Assembly (NCBI GenBank): GCA_015059405.1
Contig: SVAL01000013.1
Span: 1 to 63,834, forward strand
Direction: 5' to 3'
DNA length: 63,834 bases
Origin: Bacillota bacterium
GTDB lineage: Bacteria; Bacillota_I; Bacilli_A; RF39; UBA660
Part shown: positions 38,082 to 48,189 of the stretch, piece by piece
Layout of the letters: each line of letters begins with the position of its first letter
Position numbering within the stretch: position 1 is the stretch's first letter
Position numbers and translations under genes: made by a program
The notes under the pieces: model-generated
Databases searched by the model: none
What the model was told of the DNA's origin: nothing
What the model saw: only the letters and a program-made list of their open reading frames with translations

Positions 38082-40109
38082 ATGAATGATAATAATTCTT
38101 CTAATGGAAATAGTTATGAAGAACTAATAAAAAAAGGCTATGTTGAAGAAGGTCCATTGGAAGTAGATACAGATCATTTAACTGGGATAGATATTTCTAG
38201 AACTAGTTTTGATCCTGATAAACATCCTCAACAAGGAAGAATGGATTCAACAACTAGAGTTGTATCACCAGATGGTTCTGAGACTAAACTTACTCCTTTT
38301 GTAACTGGTAGAAAATATCAAATGGCTAATGGTCGTTATGTTAGCGCTACTGAATTTGCAGAAGCTTTAGAGGATGCAGTTGAATCATTAGATGAAGGTA
38401 CTCTAATTGTTTCTAAAACAGGAAAAGTTCTTAATCCAGAGGAATTATTTGAGTTTGCTCAATCAGTTGCTGATGTAATAACTATTGGTGATAAAGTGGA
38501 TACAATGCCATTTCCGGCAGTAGAAAGATCCATTACTACACCAGAAGGTGATGAAAAAAAATTACCACCAGCAATGGGTAGTGGTGTACGTGTAATTGGA
38601 AAAGATAAATATTATTTTGTTGAAGGTCTAGCTGAAGCCTTAGAAGACTTTGTAGTTTTGTCTCCACCTAAAGTAGATGGTGATGAACCTAAAGAAGAAG
38701 AAACTGTTAAAGTAGTTCGTGTTCATAAACATTGGAAAAACAGAGCAACTGCTTGGTTATGTGCTTCTGCATTAGCATTAGTTTTATTATCAGGTTTATC
38801 TTTAGATAAGATTCCACCTTCTATTGATCAAATTCCAACTAAAGAAATAATAATGATGGAAACTGATAGATTAGATTATAAATTTATTGAGCAGATGCGC
38901 GAGATGGGATACGAAGATGAAATGATAAAAGAAGTCTTCTTGAGATTTGCTGCTGAATCAGGATTTGATATTGGTAGTACAGTAGATTTTGATAAGAAAA
39001 CAAATGCTTATGAATATGGAAATCTTACTGGTAGACATACTACATTACAAGGGGAACAAACTATTACTGGATATTGTTTATATGGTCCTGATAATACTAA
39101 AAGTGAATATAGTTTCTATGAAGATAGAAATTTAGATGGAAAAGCTGAAAGACTAAGTCCTGCTGGTATTCAAGAAAAAGTTAATTTAACATTAGATGAA
39201 TTCCTATCGCACTTAGATACTAATAATTATGACTTAAGTGATATTAGATTTTCACTTCACTTCGGAAATAAAGGATGGGTAGATTTTAGTGATTTAATTC
39301 ATGTTAATGAAGAAACTAAAGATGTTGCGATTGAAAAATTAGTTGAAATTTGTAAAGATGTTGCTACTTATGAAGGAACTATTGAAAACTTTGATGCAGA
39401 TTTCGTAGAAATTAAGAATGCTGATGGTGATTCAGTATGGATACCAGTAACAGATGAAAATGATAATTTATATGCTCCTGGTAGTAAGGTAATTGGTTCT
39501 GATGGTAAGGAATATGTTATTTCTGAATTATCTTTAGAAGAAGAGATGGTAGCAACTGAAGTTGAGGGTATGACTGAAGTTGAAACTAAAGGTAAAACTC
39601 GTTTAAAATGGAGTTTTGAAGATTGTGAACTTGCTCTTGCTATTGCACCTTTAATTGGTGCTGCTGCTTTTGCAATCGCATCTAAAATTAGAAATAATAA
39701 TTATCAAAAAGATCCTGACTTTTTTGAATTTGAAGATGATCCTGAATATAGAAGATTTAAAAAAGACTTTGAAGAAGCAAGAGAAGATTATCGTAAATCT
39801 TCTAAATTTGGACAAGTATTAAAAAGAGTATTCTATGGTGAAGAAATACATAGAGCTGCAGCATTAACTGAAGAACAAGTACAAGAGATGTATTCAACTA
39901 TTGTTAATACTCATAATGGGGATTATAGTTATAGTCCATCTGATCAAATTAGATTCCAAAATGGACAAGTATATGCTTATAGAAGTGACGGTACAAGACA
40001 AAATATTACTGAGACTGTTGCTCATATAGGAAAAGATAATAAGACTGAAGCCGAAGGATTGTTAACTGATGAAATAAAAGAAGAATATGGTGGAAGTAAA
40101 AAAGTATAA
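38082..40109 (+). CDS. Two-pass membrane protein with a duplicated N-terminal domain
   Basis: A 675-residue protein of unknown family. Two similar cytoplasmic repeats lie at about 57-103 and 147-193. Each has a PDG/PEG turn, then a Pro-containing segment, then YVSATEFAEALEDAV or YFVEGLAEALEDFV. A membrane segment follows at 223-241, then a long acidic outer domain (about 245-515), a second membrane segment around 535-552 and a charged tail. It heads a group with a small DUF1292-like gene and an HD-GYP-like gene, so signalling across the membrane is possible. This is inference. Confidence 0.6.
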   Translation: MNDNNSSNGNSYEELIKKGYVEEGPLEVDTDHLTGIDISRTSFDPDKHPQQGRMDSTTRVVSPDGSETKLTPFVTGRKYQMANGRYVSATEFAEALEDAVESLDEGTLIVSKTGKVLNPEELFEFAQSVADVITIGDKVDTMPFPAVERSITTPEGDEKKLPPAMGSGVRVIGKDKYYFVEGLAEALEDFVVLSPPKVDGDEPKEEETVKVVRVHKHWKNRATAWLCASALALVLLSGLSLDKIPPSIDQIPTKEIIMMETDRLDYKFIEQMREMGYEDEMIKEVFLRFAAESGFDIGSTVDFDKKTNAYEYGNLTGRHTTLQGEQTITGYCLYGPDNTKSEYSFYEDRNLDGKAERLSPAGIQEKVNLTLDEFLSHLDTNNYDLSDIRFSLHFGNKGWVDFSDLIHVNEETKDVAIEKLVEICKDVATYEGTIENFDADFVEIKNADGDSVWIPVTDENDNLYAPGSKVIGSDGKEYVISELSLEEEMVATEVEGMTEVETKGKTRLKWSFEDCELALAIAPLIGAAAFAIASKIRNNNYQKDPDFFEFEDDPEYRRFKKDFEEAREDYRKSSKFGQVLKRVFYGEEIHRAAALTEEQVQEMYSTIVNTHNGDYSYSPSDQIRFQNGQVYAYRSDGTRQNITETVAHIGKDNKTEAEGLLTDEIKEEYGGSKKV

Positions 40110-40142
40110 ATAAATATATTTTTAAATAATTAGGAGGGAAAT

Positions 40143-40403
40143 ATGGAAAAATTATGTTTTGGTGAAACAGCTACTTTAGCTAATGATGAAGAATATACTT
40201 GCTTTTCTAGAATTGAGAAAGATGGAAAAGACTATGTATTTTTAATGAGTAATACAGAACCAGTATCAGTTAAAATTGCTGAACAAAATTTAATTAATGA
40301 TGAACTAACATTAACAATGGTAAGTGATGTTGAAACAAAAAAAGAATTATTAAAGATTTATAAGAAGTCTTTTGCTAGTAGTGTAGAAAGAAGAATGAGT
40401 TAA
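40143..40403 (+). CDS. Small DUF1292-like protein
   Basis: An 86-residue acidic protein with the beta-rich pattern ETATLANDEEYTCFSRIEKDGKDYVFLMS, similar to the DUF1292 family of small Bacillota proteins of unknown role. An AGGAGG site precedes it. It lies 33 bases after the 675-residue membrane protein and ends in a terminator hairpin. Confidence 0.6.
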   Translation: MEKLCFGETATLANDEEYTCFSRIEKDGKDYVFLMSNTEPVSVKIAEQNLINDELTLTMVSDVETKKELLKIYKKSFASSVERRMS

Positions 40404-40420
40404 TTATTCTTCTTTTTTTA
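40389..40420 (+). terminator. Terminator after the DUF1292-like gene
   Basis: AGAAGAAT and ATTCTTCT pair across the stop codon and are followed by seven T. Confidence 0.7.
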
Positions 40421-40497
40421 CATTTTTTGACAAGTTATATATTATTGATACTTGCACAATACATGAATTTATTAGTACGCTTATTATGGTGAATAAT

Positions 40498-41745
40498 ATG
40501 GCAAATGAATTACATCAAACAGAGCATATTGATACTAAAGAAGGTTTAATTCTTATTGCATGTGTAGGTATGGATGATGAAAGTTATCATCGTATATGTA
40601 GTGAGATGCATAAAAGAGCTGGATATGGTATCTTAAGAGTTGATTCGATGGAAGTCCTTGAAAATAATAGTTTTGGTAAACCAGAAGTAATTCTTTTGCC
40701 AGAGAACTTAGAAATTGATAGGATTCCTAATTGGGATATGCAGATTATTACTGTTTCTAATCAGGTTACTGAAAATGGCAATGCTATGTCTATTTCTAGT
40801 GATGTTAATCCTGAAAATAAACAGACTTATCTTAGTAATACAGTAGACTATGTATCTGAACAAGCACTTATAATTAGACAAAAGAAATTGTTTAGTGAAA
40901 TGGAAAGTAAATTAGAAAGTATTTTAGGAATAACTGGTAGTCTTGATGAAGAAGCTTTATTACAATTATTTACAGATAAAGATGAAACTACACTTAGTCA
41001 TGTTAAATCTGTTATGTCTTTGGCAGAAGAAATGGGATATGGTATTAAGCAACTAGGAATTGAATTTACAGATGAAGATATTGAAAAATTAAGACAAGTA
41101 GCACTTATTCATGATGTTGGTAAATTATATACTCCAGATCAACTTATTAAAAATGCTGATAATTTTACTTTAAAAGAATATGTACAAATGCAAAGACATG
41201 TAGAACTTAATTTTAGTTTTGCTATTTCTGAAAGAGTTGAAGAATTGATTTTGCTTGCTGAAAAGCATCATTATAGATATGGTGGTTTGGGTTATGCTAA
41301 TCAATCATTAATAGAAGAAGAAATACCATTGATTGTTAGAATGATGATGAATATGGATGCTTTTGATGCAATTACTGATCCAAAACGTGCTTATCAGCAA
41401 CAGGCAAAAAATGATGTATCTTCGCTTGAATTTGCTATTGATATAATGTATGATAATTCTCAAAAGCCAAATGGTCCTTCGAATACAATTCAGTTTGACG
41501 AAAAGTGTTCATATGCATTGTTAGTTGGATTTAAAAACTCATTTGAAAATAATGAAGAATTTAGGAACTTTTGGTTAGAACGTGATAAACAGTATTTTGA
41601 TGCTAGAAGGTCTTACTTAGAGAGTCAAGGTATGGAAGTTAATCTACCACCAATTGATCCTGTAAGTAGATATGAAGCTATTATGAATAAATTAAATAGT
41701 ACTTTAGATAAATTTAATGTTGATTCTAATAGTATTAATATATAA
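40498..41745 (+). CDS. HD-GYP-like protein with a receiver-like N-terminus
   Basis: A 415-residue protein. Residues about 10-110 form an alpha/beta region like a response-regulator receiver, but no phosphoacceptor Asp is evident. Residues about 160-300 are an HD domain with the metal motif LIHDVGK and the downstream pair KHHYRYGGLGY. HD-GYP phosphodiesterases that cleave cyclic di-GMP have HHExxDGxGYP there; this version keeps HH and GxGY but lost the ExxDG acid and the Pro. It may cleave another nucleotide or be regulatory. The start at 40498 follows GGTGAA; an in-frame ATG lies 12 bases upstream. Confidence 0.75.
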   Translation: MANELHQTEHIDTKEGLILIACVGMDDESYHRICSEMHKRAGYGILRVDSMEVLENNSFGKPEVILLPENLEIDRIPNWDMQIITVSNQVTENGNAMSISSDVNPENKQTYLSNTVDYVSEQALIIRQKKLFSEMESKLESILGITGSLDEEALLQLFTDKDETTLSHVKSVMSLAEEMGYGIKQLGIEFTDEDIEKLRQVALIHDVGKLYTPDQLIKNADNFTLKEYVQMQRHVELNFSFAISERVEELILLAEKHHYRYGGLGYANQSLIEEEIPLIVRMMMNMDAFDAITDPKRAYQQQAKNDVSSLEFAIDIMYDNSQKPNGPSNTIQFDEKCSYALLVGFKNSFENNEEFRNFWLERDKQYFDARRSYLESQGMEVNLPPIDPVSRYEAIMNKLNSTLDKFNVDSNSINI

Positions 41746-41756
41746 GGGAGGTTAAT

Positions 41757-42230
41757 ATGAATAAATTTATTGATTTACAAAGTAAAGAAAGATATGTTAA
41801 CTATACTATAAAAAATTATATTGAATGTTATGATGATTTAAATATGGATACTATTCAAACATTAACTGAACTTTTTTCTACATTTAAATCTCATCAATTA
41901 TCTATTGGAAATGTTTTAGTGGATAAGAAACCACTACAAGGAATAAAACTAAACGCTATTAAAGATAGAGATGTTCGTCGTCATAGTGATGATTTAGCTG
42001 AACAATTAGTTAATCTTGGTTCTCATATAGATGTTAATGATAAAAAAGAAGTATTATTTTATCAAAGTGTTACTCATTTATGTGAAGCAGTTCAGTATTT
42101 AGGACCTGGAGAAATGGTCGATTTAAATGTATTATTTCAAAATATACATAATTATAAACAATCTCTTAATGGTGCGATTGAAAATGAAAGGGAAGTTTTC
42201 TATCCTTATAATAGATATCCTAGAAGATAA
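41757..42230 (+). CDS. Small helical protein of unknown function
   Basis: A 157-residue soluble protein, mostly helical, with an aromatic-rich end (FYPYNRYPRR). It has a good GGGAGG site and lies 11 bases after the HD-GYP-like gene, so the two form an operon closed by a terminator. No family recognised. Confidence 0.6.
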   Translation: MNKFIDLQSKERYVNYTIKNYIECYDDLNMDTIQTLTELFSTFKSHQLSIGNVLVDKKPLQGIKLNAIKDRDVRRHSDDLAEQLVNLGSHIDVNDKKEVLFYQSVTHLCEAVQYLGPGEMVDLNVLFQNIHNYKQSLNGAIENEREVFYPYNRYPRR

Positions 42231-42234
42231 AATA

Positions 42235-42261
42235 AAAAAGGTACTAATTAGTACCTTTTTT
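42235..42261. terminator. Bidirectional terminator
   Basis: AAAAAGGTAC and GTACCTTTTT form a perfect stem between converging genes. Confidence 0.85.
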
Positions 42262-43151
42262 TATTTCCATAAATTTTCTGGATAAATTCCTTGGTTTATT
42301 AATTCTTTTATATAATCTTTTAATTCTTGTAAATCAGTTGCGTATGTTACACCTTTCCATTTAGCTTTAGTTCTTACAACTTTAAATGGATTACCATTAT
42401 TCATAATATCATTTAATACATTTGGTAAAAAATATTCTTCTTGAGTTAAATCAGCTGTTTTAAAGAAGTTTTTGATATCATTTGAAACATAATCAACTGC
42501 TTCTGGACGTAATCCATACATTAACATTGATACTGGATGATCATCTTCAACAGTATATCCCTCACTACCATCTAATGGACTTCCTTCAATTACTCCATTT
42601 ACTTTTTCTACTTTACTTTCAACGATTTTCTTTAGATGACCATCTTCTTCAAAGATAACTCCTCTTTTTACAGAACCATTTTCTGTTAGAGTAGAACCTA
42701 TTTGGTAACCAATGATAATATAATTATTTGTATTTTGTAAACCCACTCCTAAATCTTGGAAAGCTTCTGTTCCATAGAAATCATCTGCTGAAATAACTGC
42801 GAATGGTTCATGAATATAGTTTCTTGCAGTATATAAAGCATGTCCAGTACCGAATGGTTTTTCTCTTCCTTCTGGAATAATTGTTCCTTCTGGCACATCA
42901 TCCATTTCTTGATATGCATATTCTACTTTAATCTTACCTTCTACTCTTTTTCCAATAGTTTCTTTAAATTCTTTTTCAAATGATTTTTTTATGATGAATA
43001 CTACTTTATTAAATCCTGCTTTAATAGCATCATAGATTGAATAATCAATAATAAATTCACCATTTGGTCCAACTGGTTCGATTTGTTTTAAACCTCCAAA
43101 TCTACTTCCCATACCAGCTGCCATAATTACTAATGTTAAATCCTTGTTCAT
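42261..43151 (-). CDS. Sugar-phosphate nucleotidyltransferase
   Basis: A 296-residue enzyme of the NTP_transferase family. The nucleotide-binding loop AAGMGSRFGGLKQ starts near residue 11, and the magnesium-binding SADDFYG is near 121. The length and AYQEMDDVPEGTI resemble UTP-glucose-1-phosphate-type uridylyltransferases, but the Arg/Gly pattern GSRFGGLK differs from GalU (GTRFLPAT), so the sugar is open. It would supply activated sugar for wall or surface polysaccharides. It lies just after pcrA in the same direction. Confidence 0.75.
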   Translation of the reverse strand: MNKDLTLVIMAAGMGSRFGGLKQIEPVGPNGEFIIDYSIYDAIKAGFNKVVFIIKKSFEKEFKETIGKRVEGKIKVEYAYQEMDDVPEGTIIPEGREKPFGTGHALYTARNYIHEPFAVISADDFYGTEAFQDLGVGLQNTNNYIIIGYQIGSTLTENGSVKRGVIFEEDGHLKKIVESKVEKVNGVIEGSPLDGSEGYTVEDDHPVSMLMYGLRPEAVDYVSNDIKNFFKTADLTQEEYFLPNVLNDIMNNGNPFKVVRTKAKWKGVTYATDLQELKDYIKELINQGIYPENLWK

Positions 43152-43161
43152 ATAAACCCTC

Positions 43162-45252
43162 CTATATTTTTTTTATACTTTTATGATTTTTCATTAACTT
43201 TTTAATTCCATGTGGATGTTTAAATGCAATAGTTGCAATTGATCCTGATAATTCAATTATTTTACCTTGACCAAACACATCATGATATACAAAGTCTCCT
43301 ACTACATAATCAATATTTTCTTTATGGAATAGTTCCTCTTTATTTATCTTTGGTTCATCCATTTTATCTTTAAATGCTTTATCAAGCAATTCTTGATCTA
43401 TTTCAGCAATAAATCTACTTGCTGGATTAGATTGTTCTTTTCCGAATAACGTACGCATTCTACTATTAACTAGATATAGTTTTTCTTTAGCTCTAGTTAT
43501 GGCTACATACATTAGTCTTCTTTCTTCTTCTAATTCCCCATTATCCATTAATGAATTAACATGTGGGAATATTCCTTCTTCTAACCCTACTACAAATACA
43601 TAGTCAAATTCTAATCCTTTTACAGAATGTACTGTCATAAGACTAACTCTATTTGGATCATCTTTATATTCATTTACATCTGTAAGTAAACTTATTTCTA
43701 GTAAGAAATCTTCTAAAGAGATTACCCCTTCTCTTTCTTCAAATTTTTTAGTAATAGACTTGAATTCTTCTAAGTTTTCTAATCTTATTTCTGCGTCTAA
43801 ACTATTTTCATTTTCATATTCTTTTCTTATTCCTGTTACATCTAATATTTTATCAACTAATTCAGTTAATGTTAAGTCTTTTGATACTCTCTTTAAGTCT
43901 TCAATCATTTTTTTGAATTCATATTCTTTTCCTGTTGTTATAGCATCATACATACTTATATCCAAAGAATCTGCTTTATCACTTAAGTTACTAATACTTT
44001 TTAATCCTATACCACGTTTAGGTACATTTATAACTCTTGTTAAACTAATATTATCTTTTTCATTATGAATTAATCTTAAATACGCTAGTAAGTCTTTAAT
44101 TTCTTTTCTACTATAAAAACCTGTTCCACCAACAATATGATATGGCATATTTTCTTTTAAGAATTCTTCTTCTAAAACGTGGGATTGAGCATTAGTACGA
44201 TAAATAACAGCAATATTTTGATAATCTATTCCTTTATTTATTAAACTTTTTACTTCTCTTATAACATAGAATGCTTCATCTTTTTCATTAAATGCTCTAA
44301 AGTAAGTGATTTTTTCCCCTTCACCTTTAGTAGACCATAGATTTTTATCTTTTCTTTCAGTATTATTTTTTATAACACAGTTAGCTGCATCTAGAATAGT
44401 TGATGTTGAACGATAATTTTGCTCTAGTTTAATTACTTTAGCATCTTTATAGTCCTTTTCAAAGTTTAAGATATTTCTATAATTAGCACCTCTAAAACTA
44501 TAGATAGATTGATCATTATCTCCAACACAACATATATTTTTATATTTTGCACTTATCATCTTTGTTAGTATATATTGAGCTTCATTAGTATCTTGATACT
44601 CATCTATTAAAATATATTTAAATTTTTCTTGATATTTTTCTAAAATAGATGGATGTTCTCTAAATAATTTAATTGGTAGAATTAATAAATCATCAAAATC
44701 TATTGAGTTATTTCTCTTTAAAATCTTTTCATATTTTTGATATACTTTTAAAACTATTTTTTCATATTCTCCTATAGCAAATTTTTCATATTCTTCTGGA
44801 GAAACTAATTCATTTTTACAACTACTTATTTTATTTCTAATAGCATTGGGATTATATTGTTTTGGATCTAGATTTAATTCTTTTAATATTTTCTTTATTA
44901 CTGATAATGAATCATCACTATCCATTATAATAAAGTTTGAACCATATCCTAAAGCATCACAATTTTCTCTTAGTATTCTAAGACCAAATGAATGGAATGT
45001 AGATACTTGACTGTATTTTGATATTACACCTACTAATTTATGTAATCTTTCTTTCATTTCTTTAGCTGCCTTATTAGTAAATGTTATTGCTAATATATTA
45101 TATGGACTTATACCCACTTCTTCTATTAAATATGCTATTTTTGTTGTTAACACTTTTGTTTTTCCACTACCAGCTCCTGCTAGTATTAAAATAGGTCCTT
45201 CTGTTGTTAAAACGGCTTCTTTTTGTTCTTTATTTAGTTCACTTATGTTCAT
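43162..45252 (-). CDS. pcrA: UvrD/PcrA-family DNA helicase
   Basis: A 696-residue superfamily 1A helicase for repair and plasmid replication. The Q motif and Walker A AGAGSGKT (25-32) open it, DEYQDTN (motif II) and DNDQSIYSFRGA (motif III) follow, and VSLMTVHSVKGLEF and EERRLMYVAITRAKE (motifs V and VI) close the core. A C-terminal Tudor-like tail (DFVYHDVFGQGKIIEL) that binds RNA polymerase in PcrA is also present, which separates it from RecB-type relatives. Confidence 0.95.
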   Translation of the reverse strand: MNISELNKEQKEAVLTTEGPILILAGAGSGKTKVLTTKIAYLIEEVGISPYNILAITFTNKAAKEMKERLHKLVGVISKYSQVSTFHSFGLRILRENCDALGYGSNFIIMDSDDSLSVIKKILKELNLDPKQYNPNAIRNKISSCKNELVSPEEYEKFAIGEYEKIVLKVYQKYEKILKRNNSIDFDDLLILPIKLFREHPSILEKYQEKFKYILIDEYQDTNEAQYILTKMISAKYKNICCVGDNDQSIYSFRGANYRNILNFEKDYKDAKVIKLEQNYRSTSTILDAANCVIKNNTERKDKNLWSTKGEGEKITYFRAFNEKDEAFYVIREVKSLINKGIDYQNIAVIYRTNAQSHVLEEEFLKENMPYHIVGGTGFYSRKEIKDLLAYLRLIHNEKDNISLTRVINVPKRGIGLKSISNLSDKADSLDISMYDAITTGKEYEFKKMIEDLKRVSKDLTLTELVDKILDVTGIRKEYENENSLDAEIRLENLEEFKSITKKFEEREGVISLEDFLLEISLLTDVNEYKDDPNRVSLMTVHSVKGLEFDYVFVVGLEEGIFPHVNSLMDNGELEEERRLMYVAITRAKEKLYLVNSRMRTLFGKEQSNPASRFIAEIDQELLDKAFKDKMDEPKINKEELFHKENIDYVVGDFVYHDVFGQGKIIELSGSIATIAFKHPHGIKKLMKNHKSIKKI

Positions 45253-45308
45253 TGTTTCTACCTACCTTCTAAAAGTATTATAACCTATTATTTAATTAAT
45301 TTAAATAA

Positions 45309-45331
45309 AAAGAAGATGATTATTTATCATC
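45309..45331 (-). terminator. Probable terminator after the DUF5305 gene
   Basis: GATGAT and ATCATC pair around the stop codon, and a T-rich run follows on the minus strand. Confidence 0.55.
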
Positions 45332-46414
45332 CTCTACTCTTAATATATAACGCCAAGCTTCTTTACCATTTACAATGACAAAACATCCTTCTTTATTGCG
45401 TTTTAATTCAAAGTATGCAATTGGTATTCTTAACTCATTTTGAGCATCTAATAGTGTTTCTATTGTTTCTACTTCTATGATGTTATGATTATTTAAATTT
45501 ATTTTATTTTTTACTTTAACTATTACCTCACTATTGGCATTGATAATTTTATTTAATTTATTTATATATTTAGATTGTTGTTTATCACTTTTTATAACTT
45601 TTCTAAATTCTTGTATAGCTAGTAATAATCCTGTTAATAACATCATACTAGCAATAACATTAAAGAATGTGCTACTAGTTATATCATTTGTTTCAATATA
45701 AAGTGATTTATTAGTATTTTCTGGATTAACTACTGTAATAGAAAAAGGATTAGTTAGAAGTGGTATATTTACTTCCATAGTTTTTGTTGCGTTTATTACT
45801 TCTTCATTATAATTATCAATTAATTCTACATACATAGTTACTTTAATATATGAATCTAATGATAATGCATATGCATTTTTATAATTGTTTATATAGTTAT
45901 TAAAATAATTATAGTCTATTTGGTATTCTTTATTTAAAATAAATTCTTTAGTATTTTCTTTATTACCTGTTACTGTATTTTCAAGTTGGTATGTTTTTGT
46001 TAATAAATTATTATTTGTTTTATTGATACCATTATTCTTACTATTAGCAATTAATGTTGCAGTTGCAAAATAACGATATTTATAACTAGTATTTTCACTA
46101 GTTACAAATCTATAGTCCATTTCAACTTTTACTTTGTCAACTAAAGCAGATGGATATTGTTGATTCATTCCAAGTGTACTTGTTGGATAATATGGATTTT
46201 GTTTTAATATAACGCTATAATTAACATCTGTTTCAGCATTATATGATATTAATAATTCTTTATTTTCTACATCAATAGCGTTGGCCATTACAAATGTATA
46301 AATAGCTCCTAATAATAAAAGGGATATTAATAAAATATTTATAAACATCCTAGTATTAAGTTCTAACTTTGATTTAGCTTCTATTTGTTTTTTTACCTTT
46401 TTATTCTTATTCAT
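45320..46414 (-). CDS. DUF5305-like membrane protein
   Basis: A 364-residue protein with an N-terminal membrane segment (about 24-44), a large extracytoplasmic beta-rich domain (45-250), a second membrane segment (about 252-268) and a cytoplasmic tail. The layout and strands (MDYRFVTSENTSYKYRYFATATL, ITVVNPENTNK) fit DUF5305, which often lies beside signal peptidase I genes. No signal peptidase gene is present here. Function unknown. Confidence 0.6.
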   Translation of the reverse strand: MNKNKKVKKQIEAKSKLELNTRMFINILLISLLLLGAIYTFVMANAIDVENKELLISYNAETDVNYSVILKQNPYYPTSTLGMNQQYPSALVDKVKVEMDYRFVTSENTSYKYRYFATATLIANSKNNGINKTNNNLLTKTYQLENTVTGNKENTKEFILNKEYQIDYNYFNNYINNYKNAYALSLDSYIKVTMYVELIDNYNEEVINATKTMEVNIPLLTNPFSITVVNPENTNKSLYIETNDITSSTFFNVIASMMLLTGLLLAIQEFRKVIKSDKQQSKYINKLNKIINANSEVIVKVKNKINLNNHNIIEVETIETLLDAQNELRIPIAYFELKRNKEGCFVIVNGKEAWRYILRVEDDK

Positions 46415-46487
46415 AAAGCACCTCTTTGGTCTATCTTTATTTTACTATTTTTATTATACTATACATTTCATATTTTTTTAATACTTT

Positions 46488-46517
46488 TTCACACAAAGAG
46501 ATTTTATTACGTATAAT
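46488..46517 (+). promoter_or_regulatory. Promoter of the interrupted ABC transporter operon
   Basis: TTCACA (46488-46493) and TATAAT (46512-46517) are spaced by 18 bases. AAGGAGGT lies before the ATG at 46544. Confidence 0.65.
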
Positions 46518-46543
46518 ACATTGTAATTATTAAGGAGGTAATT

Positions 46544-47008
46544 ATGAAGAAAATTATAGTTAAGGTACTTTTTATTTTAATTATATTTGTGATTTTATGT
46601 GCTGTGATTGTTAATTTTAATAATAAAGATAATTCTAATCTAAAAGTTGTTAAAGTTGCTGAAGTTGCTCATAGTATTTTTTATGCACCACAATATGCTG
46701 CTATTAGTAATGGGTACTTTGAAGAAGAAGGAATTAAGATTGATTTATCACTAGCTAATGGTGCTGATAAAGTTACTGCAGCTGTCTTATCTGGTGATGT
46801 TGATATTGGTTTTTGTGGAAGTGAAGGAACTATATATGTATATAATGGTGGGGAAAAAGATTACTTGATGACATTTGCACAATTAACACAAAAAGATGGA
46901 AGTTTTATTGTATCAAGAGAAAAAAATGATAATTTTACTTTAAATGATTTAAAAGGTAAATACATTATCGGTGGACGCGAAGGTGCTTGTTACATATGTG
47001 ATGAATAA
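46544..47008 (+). pseudogene. Substrate-binding protein of a NitT/TauT-type ABC importer, 5' half
   Basis: N-terminal 147 codons of a periplasmic-binding protein of the NMT1/SsuA type. A hydrophobic anchor at about 5-22 is followed by the family pattern VAEVAHSIFYAPQYAAISNGYFEEEGI and the ligand-pocket strand DVDIGFCGSEGT. At 46981 the frame runs into the integrated element: codons after GGREG belong to the element (ACYICDE) and stop at 47008. The missing 183 codons are found in frame at 52514. The fragment lacks the second lobe and should not bind ligand. Confidence 0.9.
46981..46985 (+). other. attL core
   Basis: AGGTG at the chromosome/element junction. Chromosomal bases (GGACGCGA) are to the left and the element arm (CTTGTTACA) is to the right. 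The crossover is probably at the central GG, based on the symmetry of the rebuilt attP. Confidence 0.75.
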
Positions 47009-48189
47009 TTTAAATAAACTTCAACTTCTCCATTTTCAGATAAATATATTTTTTGTATTAAATTAATATATATATCATCTTTATAATTAATACTTAATTT
47101 TTCTAAATCTTTATCTATTTCTTTTTTTATCTTTTCTTTTAATTTTATATAGTTCATAGTATGTGGAGTGCATCTTTTTTCTTTATGGTTCTTCTTATAG
47201 TTACTACATACACAGTATGATTGTTTTTTTCTGTTATTTATACCGATTTTATAATTACATTCTTTACAATACATAATATTAATTAGTTCATCTTTATAAT
47301 TTTTATACTTTTTTATATTTATATATTTATGTAATAATTCTTGAACTTTAAAGAATAATTCTTTGTTAATTATAGGTTTGTGATTATTTTCTTTTATAAT
47401 CCATTCTTCTTTTGGAACATTTATGCACTTATTTATTTTATAATTTATCTTTTTTCTTTTTCCTTGAATTAGATTACCAATATAAACTTGATTTTGTAGA
47501 ATATCTTTAATTGTTTTGGTAGTCCATTTACTTTCTTTTTTGCCAATATATTTAGAAGGCGAAGCAATTTTTTTACTATTTAATATTTGAGCAATTTTAC
47601 TTGGTGTGTATTCTAGTGCTAAATTAAATATATCTACTACATAAGTTTTTACTTTATTATCTATTTCTAATTTATGATAATCACTCTTTTTTCTTTTATA
47701 TCCATATGGTGCTTTCCATCCAGTAAATTTTCCTTCTATTTTTTTTATTTTCAAACTTGATTTAATTTTTCTAGATATATCTTTACAATAATAATCATTA
47801 AATAAATTTTTAAACATTATCATTTCTGATTCGATTGAATTTTGATTTATTGAATCATAGTTATCATCTACTGATATATATCTTACTTTTTTTATAGGAA
47901 AAAACTCTTCAATATAGAATGTAACCCATGTTATATTTCTACCTAGTCTAGATGAGTCTTTGGTAATGACAGTATCTATTTTTTTATCTTCTATATCTTT
48001 TAACAATTGATTAAAAGCTGGTCTATTGAAGTTTGTTCCAGTATATCCATCATCTATATATTCATATACATTGTTATATTTTAATTTTTTTATATAGTTT
48101 CTTAAGTATAGTTTTTGATTTGTTATACTTTTACTTTCACTTATACTTTCATCTTCTTTTGATAATCTTATATATAAACCTATATTCAT
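46990..48189 (-). CDS. Large serine recombinase
   Basis: A 399-residue site-specific recombinase for integration and excision. The resolvase domain has catalytic Ser10 in YIRLSKED and the Arg-containing TKDSSRLGRN. A recombinase domain (about 165-270) follows, then a zinc-ribbon-like region with CKEC and a later CSNY plus Cys, and a short coiled-coil end. It is somewhat shorter than phage integrases of about 450-550 residues. Its 3' end abuts attL, and the start overlaps the stop of a 29-residue ORF (ATGA), a usual sign of coupled translation. Confidence 0.93.
   Translation of the reverse strand: MNIGLYIRLSKEDESISESKSITNQKLYLRNYIKKLKYNNVYEYIDDGYTGTNFNRPAFNQLLKDIEDKKIDTVITKDSSRLGRNITWVTFYIEEFFPIKKVRYISVDDNYDSINQNSIESEMIMFKNLFNDYYCKDISRKIKSSLKIKKIEGKFTGWKAPYGYKRKKSDYHKLEIDNKVKTYVVDIFNLALEYTPSKIAQILNSKKIASPSKYIGKKESKWTTKTIKDILQNQVYIGNLIQGKRKKINYKINKCINVPKEEWIIKENNHKPIINKELFFKVQELLHKYINIKKYKNYKDELINIMYCKECNYKIGINNRKKQSYCVCSNYKKNHKEKRCTPHTMNYIKLKEKIKKEIDKDLEKLSINYKDDIYINLIQKIYLSENGEVEVYLNYSSHM

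Noticed and set aside
46415-46543. TPP or other riboswitch before the importer operon, which would define its substrate
   Set aside because: The leader is only about 20 bases from the predicted start site and has no riboswitch motif.
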